A DNA stretch of 33,833 bases, taken from positions 1 to 33,833 of the forward strand of contig JAHDWR010000008.1 in the NCBI GenBank assembly GCA_023382755.1. The letters run 5' to 3'. The DNA comes from Dehalococcoidia bacterium. GTDB lineage: Bacteria; Chloroflexota; Dehalococcoidia; Tepidiformales; Tepidiformaceae. The notes under the pieces were generated by a model. That model was not told the origin of the DNA and did not search any database. It worked only from the letters and a program-made list of their open reading frames with translations. Every line of letters begins with the position of its first letter. The stretch's first letter is position 1. The translations under genes were made by a program, and so were the position numbers. Shown here piece by piece: positions 1-9,142 of the stretch.

Positions 1-389
1 ATTCAGCGTGGCCGACCTCCGGGAAGCACAAGGGTGCCGGGCGGCGCGTCGGAGCCGAGGGTGGCGAGGGTGGCGAGGGAGGCGCCACCGCCGTGGGGGA
101 AACGGCGGCGGTGGCGTCCTGGAACTCGCCGGTGGCCCGCGTGTCGCCGGTCCACTCCCGACGCACGTCGAGCCTCTCGCCGTCGCGGAGGGCCGCCAGC
201 TACCTTCTCGTCATCCGCCTGTAGCTCCGTCTTGCCCAGGCTTCGCGGGTGTACTCCGTGGGCTGGGCGGCACAGGCCATCGTTGCGAGGCGCACGGACT
301 CGGATACCCCGCCTCGCCTGACGATGGCTGCAGGGTTGGCCAGCGCCGGTGCTGGTGCGCTGACTCTCGTAGCCTTCACCATTGCTTCC

Positions 390-3209
390 TCACTGGACCT
401 TTTCAAAATCGCAACGTGTCCAGCGGCTGCTGGGAATCGGTTGCCAGTGGCCGACGACATACCGGAGCTGGCCGTAGCCGCCTGCAAACCCGTTCCACTT
501 CACCATCCCGGGTTCGATCTCGTTTTCGCCGTCCCAATTCTTGTACTGGTTCGGCCCCCAGCCGTTGTACGAGATGATCTGGCCTGGCTTCACGCTCGGC
601 GAGACCTTGGCACGCACCACGAATGACCCGACGTCATTGAACACGCGCAGGAGGTCGTCATCGCTAACTCCGCGCGTCCGCGCATCCGCGGGGTTCACCT
701 CGACGAACGGCTCACCGCGGTGCGTGCCAAGGATAACCTTGTTTGCCTGGTTCATCGTGTGGATGGACCAGCGATTGTGTCCGGAGGTCATGCCGATCGG
801 GTAGTCCCCGCCCATCTTGGGGTTGGGCTTGTACGTGGGGAGTTCTTCGCCGGCCTCGATGAACCACTCGTGATCAATGTAGAACTGCGCTCGCCGAGCG
901 TAGGTCGGGAACGGATCGCCGTTCTCTACGTGGTTGCGGAAGGGAACGTGCGTCTTGTGCGCCTCCAATGGCGAAGCCTGGGCGAGGGCCATTGGCGTGA
1001 GGCCCCAGTCGACGAAGCGCACGTGGCCCTTCTCGCGCATGCTCTGGAGGGTTGTGCCCATCGGTACGGTCCCCGCGAGCGCGGCGTCGCGGATCGATTC
1101 GTCGAAGCGCGTGTCGTTGTGGTCGAAGTAGCCTTTCATCGAATACGCATTGCAGAGTTCGGCATACTTGCGGGTGACTCCGTTCGAAGCGACGTACTCT
1201 GTGAGGCCTCGCCTTTCGGCAACCTCGGCCATCTTTGAAAGTATCCCTCCGTAGATGTCCCACTCCTCCTTCGCCTCGCCCGGCGGTTCTGCGGCCTTGT
1301 CCGCGAGGGTCAGGTTCATCACGTGCGGCGTTGACATGCCGAAGCCGAGCTTCTCGTAATGCTGCGCGGCTGGTAGGACGTAGTCGCCGTAAATAGCGGT
1401 CTCGCTCAGCCGGAAGTCTATCGTCACGATCATCTTCAGCTTGGGCCACGCCGTCGTGAGCCACGCCTTCTTGCCCCCCCGGGACCGGCGGAGCATGTCA
1501 CCGCTGCTCTCGATCATGACCTGAGGGGGATCATCCGGGCCTGGTTTGGCGAGTCCATCCCACCAACCCTTGTCGATGGCCTCGTTAAAGTACTCGTCGA
1601 AGGTCCGCGGCAGGCTCTCGTCGCCCCATTCCCTCTTGTTCCAACGCTCACGGTAGCCGGCGTGCCAGTACCACCAAAAGGCAGGAGGTGAGGAAGAGCT
1701 GCCGCCGACGGTCGTCTGACTGACCCGATTGAAGGCGCCACGATCCTTCGCGGCCATCTTCATCATCATCTCGCGCACAGCGATCTCCGTGGTCATCGTG
1801 GGATCGGTTGCCTTCATTTCCGCGACCGCCGCGTCGCGCGCGGCAAGGACGATCTCGCTGTTGGCGGCGCCGGGACCAGGCTTTGCCATCGCGATACCGG
1901 AGCCATCGGCCGCCAGGCCCGAGGCCCAGCAGCGGATACCGGTGCCGTACTTGCCCCAGTTGCCGCTCGCGGCGAGCACCATGCACATTGACCGCTCGAT
2001 GAGGTCGCCGTGATAGAACTTGCAGGCGTTGTAACCCAGCATGATGTTGGTGCGCTTCGCCGCGATCTTCCGCGCGAGCATCCGGATAGTGTCCGGGTGC
2101 ACGCCAGTGATGGCCTGCTGCTTCTCCGGCGTGTACTCCTCGTTCAGCTTCTTCTTCAGCAAGGCGTAGACCGGGGTTACGTTGACGGTCGAACCGTCGG
2201 CCAGCTTCACCTCGAAGACGCCTTCAAGGGCAATGTCCGTACCCTTCAATTGGATGTTGCCGCGGTCGGCCGGCCTGAGGCCCTTGTCCGGCACCCACTG
2301 GTACATCTGGTCCTCGCGTCCCCCGCCAGTGACATCCGTCTGGCGCAGGTAGCGCTTCGTGTCGAGACGCACGAGGAAGCCGAAGTCAGTTTGTTCCTTC
2401 ATGAACTGCCAGTCGGCGATGTTTTCGGCGAACATCACTTGGGTTAGCGCCAGGCCGAAGGCCGGGTCCGATGCGCCGTTGATTGGGATCTGGATGTCGG
2501 CGTGGGTGTGCGACGGGTTGATGTCGGGTGAGATGTTCACCACTTCCGCGCCGTTGTAACGTGCTTCGGCGATGAAGTGGTAGAACGGGATGCGGGTGTA
2601 GACCGGATTCATGTGCCAGAACAGGATCAGTTCAGATTTGAACCAGTCGTCCGCAGAGGATACGGGGCTGAACTTCCCGAACGTGAGGTGAAGGCCACTT
2701 GAGAAATCGTTGAAGGACGCGTGGCCGTCGAAGTAGTGGGCGCCGATGGTCGAGAAGAACCTACTCGTCGCCATGGCGGCACCGCCCTCCGGCCCCCCCT
2801 CCTGCACGATGGTATCGGAGCCATGCTCCTCAATGGCGTCGATCATAGCCGTGGCGACGTCGGTGAAGGCCTCGTCCCATGTCACCCGCTCCCACTTCCC
2901 CTCGCCGCGTTCGCCGGCGCGCCTCATCGGATACATCACACGGTCGGAGCCGTAAAGCGACTGGCTCCACGATGCGCCCTTCTGGCAACCCATGGGGTTG
3001 AAGTCTGGAACCCCTTCCTCGACCGTCACAAGCGTGCCTGACTGTTCCTCACGGACGACCTTCCCGTCCTTCACGTACACACGCACCGGGCAGTCGCCGG
3101 GGTAACAGTCGACGCAGTGAGTGCCCCAGTGGACCGAATCCCACTCCCAGTTCTTGCGGTACGGTTTTGTCTCGCTGGTGCTCACCCGTTCGTGGCTGCC
3201 GGTAGTCAT
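390..3209 (-). CDS. Molybdopterin oxidoreductase, DMSO reductase family (type II-like catalytic subunit)
   Basis: 939-aa ORF; N-terminal Cys/His Fe-S ligand region (THCVDCYPGDC...MGCQKGAS), YVKDGKVVREEQSG, WDEAFTDVATAMIDAIEEHGSDTI, C-terminal molydopterin-binding-type segment (VEVNPADARTRGVSDDDLLRVFNDVGSFVVRAKV). Confidence 0.93.
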   Translation of the reverse strand: MTTGSHERVSTSETKPYRKNWEWDSVHWGTHCVDCYPGDCPVRVYVKDGKVVREEQSGTLVTVEEGVPDFNPMGCQKGASWSQSLYGSDRVMYPMRRAGERGEGKWERVTWDEAFTDVATAMIDAIEEHGSDTIVQEGGPEGGAAMATSRFFSTIGAHYFDGHASFNDFSSGLHLTFGKFSPVSSADDWFKSELILFWHMNPVYTRIPFYHFIAEARYNGAEVVNISPDINPSHTHADIQIPINGASDPAFGLALTQVMFAENIADWQFMKEQTDFGFLVRLDTKRYLRQTDVTGGGREDQMYQWVPDKGLRPADRGNIQLKGTDIALEGVFEVKLADGSTVNVTPVYALLKKKLNEEYTPEKQQAITGVHPDTIRMLARKIAAKRTNIMLGYNACKFYHGDLIERSMCMVLAASGNWGKYGTGIRCWASGLAADGSGIAMAKPGPGAANSEIVLAARDAAVAEMKATDPTMTTEIAVREMMMKMAAKDRGAFNRVSQTTVGGSSSSPPAFWWYWHAGYRERWNKREWGDESLPRTFDEYFNEAIDKGWWDGLAKPGPDDPPQVMIESSGDMLRRSRGGKKAWLTTAWPKLKMIVTIDFRLSETAIYGDYVLPAAQHYEKLGFGMSTPHVMNLTLADKAAEPPGEAKEEWDIYGGILSKMAEVAERRGLTEYVASNGVTRKYAELCNAYSMKGYFDHNDTRFDESIRDAALAGTVPMGTTLQSMREKGHVRFVDWGLTPMALAQASPLEAHKTHVPFRNHVENGDPFPTYARRAQFYIDHEWFIEAGEELPTYKPNPKMGGDYPIGMTSGHNRWSIHTMNQANKVILGTHRGEPFVEVNPADARTRGVSDDDLLRVFNDVGSFVVRAKVSPSVKPGQIISYNGWGPNQYKNWDGENEIEPGMVKWNGFAGGYGQLRYVVGHWQPIPSSRWTRCDFEKVQ

Positions 3210-3273
3210 GGTGCGTCCCCTCTCGGCCCCAATGGCCCGTAATAGGTAGATTGCCCGCTCGCCGGTCGGCGAG

Positions 3274-3302
3274 ACTCTATCCTTAGAGTTCTACCGTGTC
3301 AA
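3274..3302 (-). promoter_or_regulatory. sigma70-like promoter for the molybdoenzyme gene with overlapping palindrome
   Basis: Minus strand reads TTGACA-N17-TAGAGT; ACTCTA-AGGA-TAGAGT inverted repeat overlaps the -10 box; located ~65-95 nt upstream of the start codon at 3209. Confidence 0.6.
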
Positions 3303-3595
3303 GAGACTTCTAACGATACCGCGCTCCCGGGAATCCAGAGTAGCCTGTGGTTCCCATGAGGGTTGCACCCAGGAAATGATCCTCAGCCTACACCAATCGC
3401 GGGACAACCTCGGGGCGAGGCCGTCCGTTACCCCTCATGATGAGCCGGCTGCCAGTTGGCCGCGTCATGTGCTGACGAGTTGGCGCCCAAGCGGGGACCT
3501 GCGGGCCAAAGGTGACGGAGCCCGAACCTCCGGCGTGGCCACTGGTCTTCTGGGGCGCTGACGAGACTTGCCGTCCAGGAAAACGTCCAGGGTGA

Positions 3596-4320
3596 GTGGC
3601 AACCGGATCGACGCTACCGACGCCGCAACGCCTGGATATCGTGAAGCGCACGCTCAATGGTCTCAGTAGCGAGCACTGGGCCTCGCTCGGTCGGTCGGCC
3701 TTTGCCGACGAGGTGAAAATGCACGGCGATGCCGGACTCTTCGACCTCTTCCTGCATGCCCAGGATCGCGCCTACACGGTCCCCCAGATCTACGAATGGC
3801 TGCGGTCCGCGGGCCTCGACCTGCTCCGGTTCGACATGCCCATCCTCTACGAGCCCACACTGAACCTGCCTGGCGTCGCGATCGAGGGCCTGGACGGCCC
3901 GACCCGGCAAGCGGTGGCCGAGCTGTTGCACGGGCGCATCAAGAAGCACACCTTCTTCGCGAGCGATTCACTCGCCACCATTCCGCTCGCCCCGGCCTGG
4001 GACGACGAGGAGGCCATTCCTGACTGGTTGATGCACGACGCTTCCTGGTTGGATGGCCAGATCGAGCGCCGGCCGCAGATCGACGTGTTCTATGAGGGAT
4101 CGAGTTCCATTGCAGCGTCGACGGCTTCCGGAGGAACTTCTTGCGCCTCGGCGATGGGAAACGGTCGCTCGGTGAGATTCTCGCTTCTCTTGAAGCCAGG
4201 CACGTCGACTTGAGCCGCGGGGAACTCCTGAGGCGTTGGCATCTCCTCTACCAGGCGCTCGCGGTCTTCAGCCTTGTCGGCCTCTTCCGAGGGCCGTTCC
4301 GAGATTACCGCGAGGCCAGG
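3596..4320 (+). pseudogene. N-terminally truncated, frameshifted class I SAM methyltransferase C-terminal region
   Basis: Frame 2 gives GDAGLFDLFLHAQDRAYTVPQIYEWLRSAGLDLLRFDMPILYEP; after about nt 4095 the similarity continues in frame 1 as GIEFHCSVDGFRRNFLRLGDGKRSLGEIL. No SAM-binding N-terminal domain seen upstream. Confidence 0.6.
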
Positions 4321-4765
4321 GCGGCGTTGTTGGAATTGGATCAGGAGCGCGGGTTCGATGGCGGATATTTCGACGCTCTGACTCAATTCGAAGTCGCACT
4401 TGAGTACGCATCGCGCGCCATCAAGGCTGCCGCCCGGCTTGCCCAAATCACGCCATACGAGGTTGGAACAACCAGCGAGGCGATCGTGAAACTTCGCGAC
4501 TCCTTCTCGCACCTAGATCGAGTCGTGGCAGGCCGGTCCGCCACACTTGGCGGTCTGGCTGACGGCCAGCGGACTCGAATCGTCTGGTCGTTCTGGCGGC
4601 ATAGCCCTCCGGAGGTGGTTCATCGTGCTGGCCAGGACGCGCGGCTCAGCCTCAGCGTCATACAGCCTTGTCCCGCCTGCGCGCTGCTCGTCCACCAGTC
4701 CGGCGGTCGAGGAAGACGGCGCTGCCTCCGGCTGTGCCGTCACGAATTGACGCGAAGGAAAACCG

Positions 4766-5896
4766 ATGCGAGATCTCGTAGCCCGAACCGCCCTCTACGA
4801 TCTGGTGTGGTCCGTCCCCATGAGGAAGCTTGCGACGCAACTCCAGATGTCCGACCGAGGTCTCGCCAAGCTCTGCGCGCGGGAGAACATCCCCGTACCC
4901 CCGCGCGGCTACTGGGCGAAGCTCCGACACGAGAAGCCGGTGAAGAAACCGGCATTCGGCCCCGCACCTGACGGGCATCGCGAGTGGATACCGATCGCGC
5001 CTCCAGGTTCGGATCTCGGTGCGGAAGGCCGGGATTGGCTGGAACTGAAGGGGGCCCGGCGCAGCGGGGCGGCGTCAACTGCCGAACCCGGCGACCTCGC
5101 CGAACCGGAGCACGATCATGACCTTCACGTCTGCGCATGGCAGGTGCTCGGGAAGGCCAGGAGAGTGCGAGTGCGGACCTCCGAGCTGAGCCCCGCGAAT
5201 CGCCACCGGGAAGTGGAGCGGATACTGACGATCGGGAAGGAGAACGCCTGGCGGTTTCCCTATCCACCGAACCCGTTCCGAGGTCCCGGGCCGAGGCGAC
5301 GGCTTGCCTTCCTCAATGCGCTGTTCGTCGCGCTGGAGCGGCTTGGAGGGAGCGCCACCATCACGGACCTCCGCGCCGAGGAGATCGAGGTCCGCTTCAG
5401 CCAGGCGCGGGTACCGTGCCGCCTCAAATCCACCTACGTCAGGCTGGCCTCCGGCGAACGCACGGAACGGCTCGACTTCCACGTCATCGAGAATGGCGCC
5501 TGGTCGAGGGACCGGCAGGTCTGGAAAGAGCGGCGTGGTCTGCGACTCGAAGAGCGCCTGTCCGAGATTCTCGTGGGGATCGTCCTCGCCGTGGAGCTGG
5601 AACGCCGTGAGCACGACTGGGAGTGGTACCGGGAGGACCTCCGCTGGCGAGAGGAACGCCGGCGAGAACAGGCGCGGCTGCGCAACGAACGCCAGATGCA
5701 GGGGCGTGCCGAACTCATCCAACAGGCGAGAGCGATGCAGGACGCCCGGGCCATCCGCGAGCTGGTGGCAGCGGTGGGGAGGGGTGCGTCGGGTGTGGAT
5801 ACCAGGGTCGCGAGCTGGCAGGCATGGGCGCTTGAGCAGGCCGAAGCGATTGACCCGGTGTGTGGCGGGCGACTCAGCTTCGAGTTGCCCGACTGA
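4766..5896 (+). CDS. Hypothetical protein of a family often seen in mobile/accessory regions (LYDLVWS..M..LA...MSDRGLAKLC....IPVPPRGYWAKL)
   Basis: 376-aa ORF with the recognisable N-terminal HTH-like segment; later part Arg/Glu-rich coiled coil. Confidence 0.8.
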   Translation: MRDLVARTALYDLVWSVPMRKLATQLQMSDRGLAKLCARENIPVPPRGYWAKLRHEKPVKKPAFGPAPDGHREWIPIAPPGSDLGAEGRDWLELKGARRSGAASTAEPGDLAEPEHDHDLHVCAWQVLGKARRVRVRTSELSPANRHREVERILTIGKENAWRFPYPPNPFRGPGPRRRLAFLNALFVALERLGGSATITDLRAEEIEVRFSQARVPCRLKSTYVRLASGERTERLDFHVIENGAWSRDRQVWKERRGLRLEERLSEILVGIVLAVELERREHDWEWYREDLRWREERRREQARLRNERQMQGRAELIQQARAMQDARAIRELVAAVGRGASGVDTRVASWQAWALEQAEAIDPVCGGRLSFELPD

Positions 5897-5899
5897 CCC

Positions 5900-5919
5900 A
5901 CACGAAGACACATTCGCGA
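5900..5919. promoter_or_regulatory. Degenerate copy of dispersed palindrome
   Basis: ACACGAA-GACACA-TTCGCGA, between the stop at 5896 and the ATG at 5934. Confidence 0.45.
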
Positions 5920-5933
5920 CGCCGGCGGCGACC

Positions 5934-6146
5934 ATGAGTGCTCTCGTCGGCCAAACTCTCCACCTCGTGTCGAGAGTTTCAAGCCCCATCCGCACCATTC
6001 TGGTCGAACGGTACCCGTCCCGGGTCGTACCGCGCGGCGCGCTCAGTCATATCGCCGAGGAGCTTAACGTCTCCGCTCAGCGCGTACACCAGATAGCGAA
6101 GGAACTGGACGTTCGCGTCTGCGTGAAGCAGGCGGAGATGCTGTGA
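5934..6146 (+). CDS. Small helix-turn-helix protein
   Basis: 70-aa ORF from ATG at 5934 (C-terminal part of track ORF 5304-6146): GALSHIAEELNVSAQRVHQIAKELDV looks like an HTH. Confidence 0.5.
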   Translation: MSALVGQTLHLVSRVSSPIRTILVERYPSRVVPRGALSHIAEELNVSAQRVHQIAKELDVRVCVKQAEML

Positions 6147-6260
6147 ACTGGGAGTTGACTTCGTCTCCAGACAGAGATGGCATGAGAAGGCCCGACTGGG
6201 TGGGCGGTAGAGTTGCCGATCCACTAACCGGCGAAGGGCCGGATCGGAGGCAGTGGAAAG

Positions 6261-7328
6261 GTGAGAGCTTCCACAACGAGTCAGGAGAGCCGTGCGAGCA
6301 CGGTCGGATTAGACCTTGGGGACAGGACGAGCGCGGTCTGCATCCTCAGCAAGGCGGGGGAGGTCCTGGAAACCGGAGTGGTACGGACTACTCGGGAAGC
6401 CCTGGAGCTTCGATTCAAGAGCGCCGATCCGGTTCGCATCGTTCTCGAGGCGGGACCGCAATCACCGTGGACGAGCCGACTTTTGGAGAGCCTGGGCCAC
6501 GACGTGATCGTCGCGAACCCGCACCGCGTCCGACTGATCGCGGAGAGCCGAAGAAAGGACGATCGTACCGACGCAGAAACGCTGGCGAGGCTGGGGCGAG
6601 TGGACCCGAGCCTGCTGGCCCCAATTACGCACCGGTCCGAACGCTGCCAGCAAGACCTCTCCTTGTTGCGGAGCCGGGATGCCCTGCTTTCAAGCCGAAC
6701 TCACCTGATCAGCCACTCTCGTGGGGTAGTGAAGGCAGCAACGGGAGAGCGCCTGCCAGCTTGCGGGTCGACGGTGTTTCACAGCAAGGCGCTGGCCAGT
6801 GTGCCGGAGGCGCTCGTCGGCGGGCTCGGTCCAGTGATGGCGGCGATCGGCACGCTCACTCAATGTGTGCGAGGTATCGACCGCCAGGTGGACCGCTTGA
6901 TTGCCGAGCGATACCCCGAAGCATTGCTACTTCAGCAGGTGGGCGGGGTCGGACCGCTGACCTCTTTGGCGTTCGTCCTCACGCTTGGGGACCCGGCTCG
7001 GTTCACCAGCAGCAGGGCCGTCGGTGCCTACTGTGGGCTGACGCCGGGGCGACGCCAATCGGGCAGCCGGGACCCACAGTTAAGAATCACCAAGGCTGGA
7101 GACGGGTACCTGCGCCGGCTCCTCGTCCAGTCGGCCCACTACATCCTTGGGCACTTCGGGCCCGATTGCGATCTTCGCCGATGGGGGCTCGCGCATGCCG
7201 CCTCGGGCGGCAAGAACGGCAAGCGCCGGGCGGTGGTCGCGGTGGCCCGGAAGCTGGCTGTCTTGCTGCACCGGCTCTGGCTCACGGGGGAGGTGTACCG
7301 GCCGCTTCGGGACGAACCGGCAGCCTGA
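6261..7328 (+). CDS. IS110 family transposase (DEDD domain plus Transposase_20-type C-terminus)
   Basis: 355 aa; VGLDLGDRTSAVCIL, ANPHRVRLIAESRRKDDRTDAETLARL, GVGPLTSLAFVLTLGDPARFTSSRAVGAYCGLTPGRRQSGS, ITKAGDGYLRRLLVQSAHYIL. Confidence 0.95.
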   Translation: MRASTTSQESRASTVGLDLGDRTSAVCILSKAGEVLETGVVRTTREALELRFKSADPVRIVLEAGPQSPWTSRLLESLGHDVIVANPHRVRLIAESRRKDDRTDAETLARLGRVDPSLLAPITHRSERCQQDLSLLRSRDALLSSRTHLISHSRGVVKAATGERLPACGSTVFHSKALASVPEALVGGLGPVMAAIGTLTQCVRGIDRQVDRLIAERYPEALLLQQVGGVGPLTSLAFVLTLGDPARFTSSRAVGAYCGLTPGRRQSGSRDPQLRITKAGDGYLRRLLVQSAHYILGHFGPDCDLRRWGLAHAASGGKNGKRRAVVAVARKLAVLLHRLWLTGEVYRPLRDEPAA

Positions 7329-7534
7329 CCACCCGTTCCTTCTCTCGACGCCGGATGCCCGGGCGACTGCGCACAACTCACGGGGCCATCGAGCCCGCAG
7401 CAGAGATCAGCAGCGCCCGACCTCTCAAGGAAGCCAGCATGCACCGGGCCTTTCGAACAGGTCCATCGAGAGTGCGAATGGAAGTGTGGCGAGCATGGTG
7501 GCGGCGTCGAACCAGAGGGTGGACGTGGGGAATT

Positions 7535-7690
7535 GGAGCCCTCGCCTGGAGGGAAGCGCACCTGCCGCGAGCTGGCAAGGGAGTGCTTCGCCGCTCGTTC
7601 CTCGCGCCCTTGCCAGACTCCCGCCAGCCACGCTGCGAAGCTATCGAGGCTCAATTCCAAGAAAAGCGACCAGCGGTCGCCTTGCGCTTG
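7535..7690 (+). ncRNA. Candidate IS1111-type bridge RNA region (limits approximate)
   Basis: Three consecutive perfect stems in the 3' non-coding end: CCCTC(7539-7543)/GAGGG(7549-7553); CTGGCAAGGG(7572-7581)/CCCTTGCCAG(7607-7616) with 25-nt loop; GCGACC(7666-7671)/GGTCGC(7675-7680). Position fits the IS1111 group layout. Confidence 0.4.
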
Positions 7691-7763
7691 ACTTTCCTTC
7701 TCATGGAAGTGAGTTGTACGTGCCGACCCGCGGGCGCTTGAGCGCCGGGGACGGAGACGAACG

Positions 7764-8360
7764 ATGACCGTGAGTGAACTGATGGCCCTGCTCGAAGACT
7801 GCGATCCCGAGGCAGAGGTCCGGATCATCGACCAGGAGGGCTGGCCCTTCGAATGCGCCATCCGGGGCGTCGTCACGCGCGACATGCTCGGGAGCGACGA
7901 GTGCGATTGCGACCGCCGCATCGGCGAGCCGCACGACGAGGAGTGCCTGGCCTACGGAGAGGACGAGGACGTCTACGAGGACGGGCTGCAGGCGAACGAC
8001 GTGTTCATCGTCGAGGGACGGCAGGAGCGCTATGGCAACAAGACCGCGTGGCAGCTCGTGCAGCAGGCAATCGGCGGAGACACGCACCGAGGCGCCCGGG
8101 AGACCGGGCGCTCTTGCGTGGTGCGGTCGGCGGGGGCAGCACCCGCCCGGCGGATAGAATGCAACGCGATGATGACCAACGAGGACGAGCCGCAGGCAGC
8201 AGCCACCTCCCGCACCAGAGCGCTCGTGGAGCGGCTCCTTCTGCTACGTGCCCGAGTAAAGACTCGACACGAAGTCGGATTCGTGTGGACGATCCTTGTC
8301 GGTCGGTTCGGCACCCAGCGCTGCAGCTGTTGTTGGCAGGTCAGCGCACCGCGTCGATGA
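7764..8360 (+). CDS. Hypothetical protein, mobile-element-associated family (MTVSELMALLEDCDPEAEVRI)
   Basis: Recognisable N-terminal half; C-terminal ~90 codons look like non-native read-through past a terminator-like hairpin. Confidence 0.6.
   Translation: MTVSELMALLEDCDPEAEVRIIDQEGWPFECAIRGVVTRDMLGSDECDCDRRIGEPHDEECLAYGEDEDVYEDGLQANDVFIVEGRQERYGNKTAWQLVQQAIGGDTHRGARETGRSCVVRSAGAAPARRIECNAMMTNEDEPQAAATSRTRALVERLLLLRARVKTRHEVGFVWTILVGRFGTQRCSCCWQVSAPRR
8092..8111 (+). terminator. Terminator-like hairpin
   Basis: GCGCCCGG-GAGA-CCGGGCGC perfect 8-bp stem with tetraloop followed by TCTTGCG; no strong T-tract. Confidence 0.35.
8267..8286. promoter_or_regulatory. Dispersed palindrome ACACGAA-N6-TTCGTGT
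   Basis: ACACGAA-GTCGGA-TTCGTGT, perfect 7-bp arms. Confidence 0.6.
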
Positions 8361-9084
8361 AGAGCTGCGACTCCGGAACGACGTGCTCGGCAACGCTGGA
8401 CAAGTTGGCCAGGGAGGTCGTTGCACGCGCGGTCGGCCGGTGACCGTTGCCGGGGTTCAACAGTGTGACCGGCTGTTCGCCGGAGTAGAACCGTAGAAGG
8501 TGCGCCTGGAGAGGGACCAGCCGATCCGGTAGCGGCGACTGAACCGAGCCCGTCGTTTGACATCCCAGGCCGGCCAACTGAAGCACGAGCAGCGGCACGG
8601 CAGTATTCGGCGTCTGGTCGCGAGAGACCAGACGGCTTGCGTCGAATACTTGCAGGCCGAACGTGGCAACATCGATCCCGAGTTCGCTGATGGCTGCATC
8701 CAATGGGGAAACAGCGGGCAACGCTCGGGCGACAAAGCCCGTTCGCTGCGCCGCAATCAAGAGAGTGCGGGTGATGCTATTCATGAAGAGCGGATTCCCC
8801 TGAGTGAGCAATCCCACGGGCGGGTCCTCGGCGACGCTCTTGAGGATCACATCAATGACGTCCAGGTAGGCGTCCGCATGCGGGCGGTCCTGATCGAAGT
8901 GAACGGAGAGGTCAGTGTGGCGGATGTTCTGAGCCTGGAGGTATCTCCGGAGGTTCGGCGGTGCAGCGAGCGTATACACAGATTTGAAGCGAGGCAGCAA
9001 CCGCTGTGACTCGACCGTGAGCTGAAGCGTATCGCTAACGCCGTAGCCCATCACCACCAAGGCGGGTTCACTAGCAACAGTCAT
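8341..9084 (-). CDS. Tetrapyrrole-methylase-fold SAM methyltransferase, borosin alpha-N-methyltransferase-like
   Basis: Start MTVASEPALVVMGYGVSDTLQLTVES; LTQGNPLFMNSITRTLLIAAQRTGFVARALPAVSPLDAAISELGIDVATFGLQVFDAS; C-terminal SLANLSSVAEHVVPESQLFI. TTG start at 9156 is an alternative. Confidence 0.72.
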   Translation of the reverse strand: MTVASEPALVVMGYGVSDTLQLTVESQRLLPRFKSVYTLAAPPNLRRYLQAQNIRHTDLSVHFDQDRPHADAYLDVIDVILKSVAEDPPVGLLTQGNPLFMNSITRTLLIAAQRTGFVARALPAVSPLDAAISELGIDVATFGLQVFDASRLVSRDQTPNTAVPLLVLQLAGLGCQTTGSVQSPLPDRLVPLQAHLLRFYSGEQPVTLLNPGNGHRPTARATTSLANLSSVAEHVVPESQLFIDAVR

Positions 9085-9142
9085 CGATCTTCTCGTCTCT
9101 TTCCGCGAAGCACGGGCAGGAGTCGGCCTCGCATGGTTGGTC

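Larger units (their letters stand above)
6181..7705 (+). mobile_element. IS110 family (IS1111-like) insertion sequence
   Basis: Transposase at 6261-7328; perfect 10-bp inverted repeat CATGAGAAGG (6181-6190) / CCTTCTCATG (7696-7705); ~370-nt 3' non-coding region. True tips probably a few nt outside the repeats. Confidence 0.75.

Noticed and set aside
8-626. Plus-strand ORFs at the left edge
   Set aside because: Antisense or shadow ORFs of the high-GC region; Arg/Ser/Pro-rich with no recognisable motifs.
4513-4765. Small ORFs between methyltransferase remnant and 4766 gene
   Set aside because: Overlapping in several frames without motif support; likely decayed sequence.
6143-7741. 532-aa plus-strand ORF overlapping the transposase
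   Set aside because: Shadow frame of the IS110 transposase; Gly/Arg/Pro-rich composition and no family-like motifs.
7139-7921. 260-aa minus-strand ORF across the IS right end
   Set aside because: Overlaps transposase end, structured non-coding segment and next gene antisense; looks spurious.
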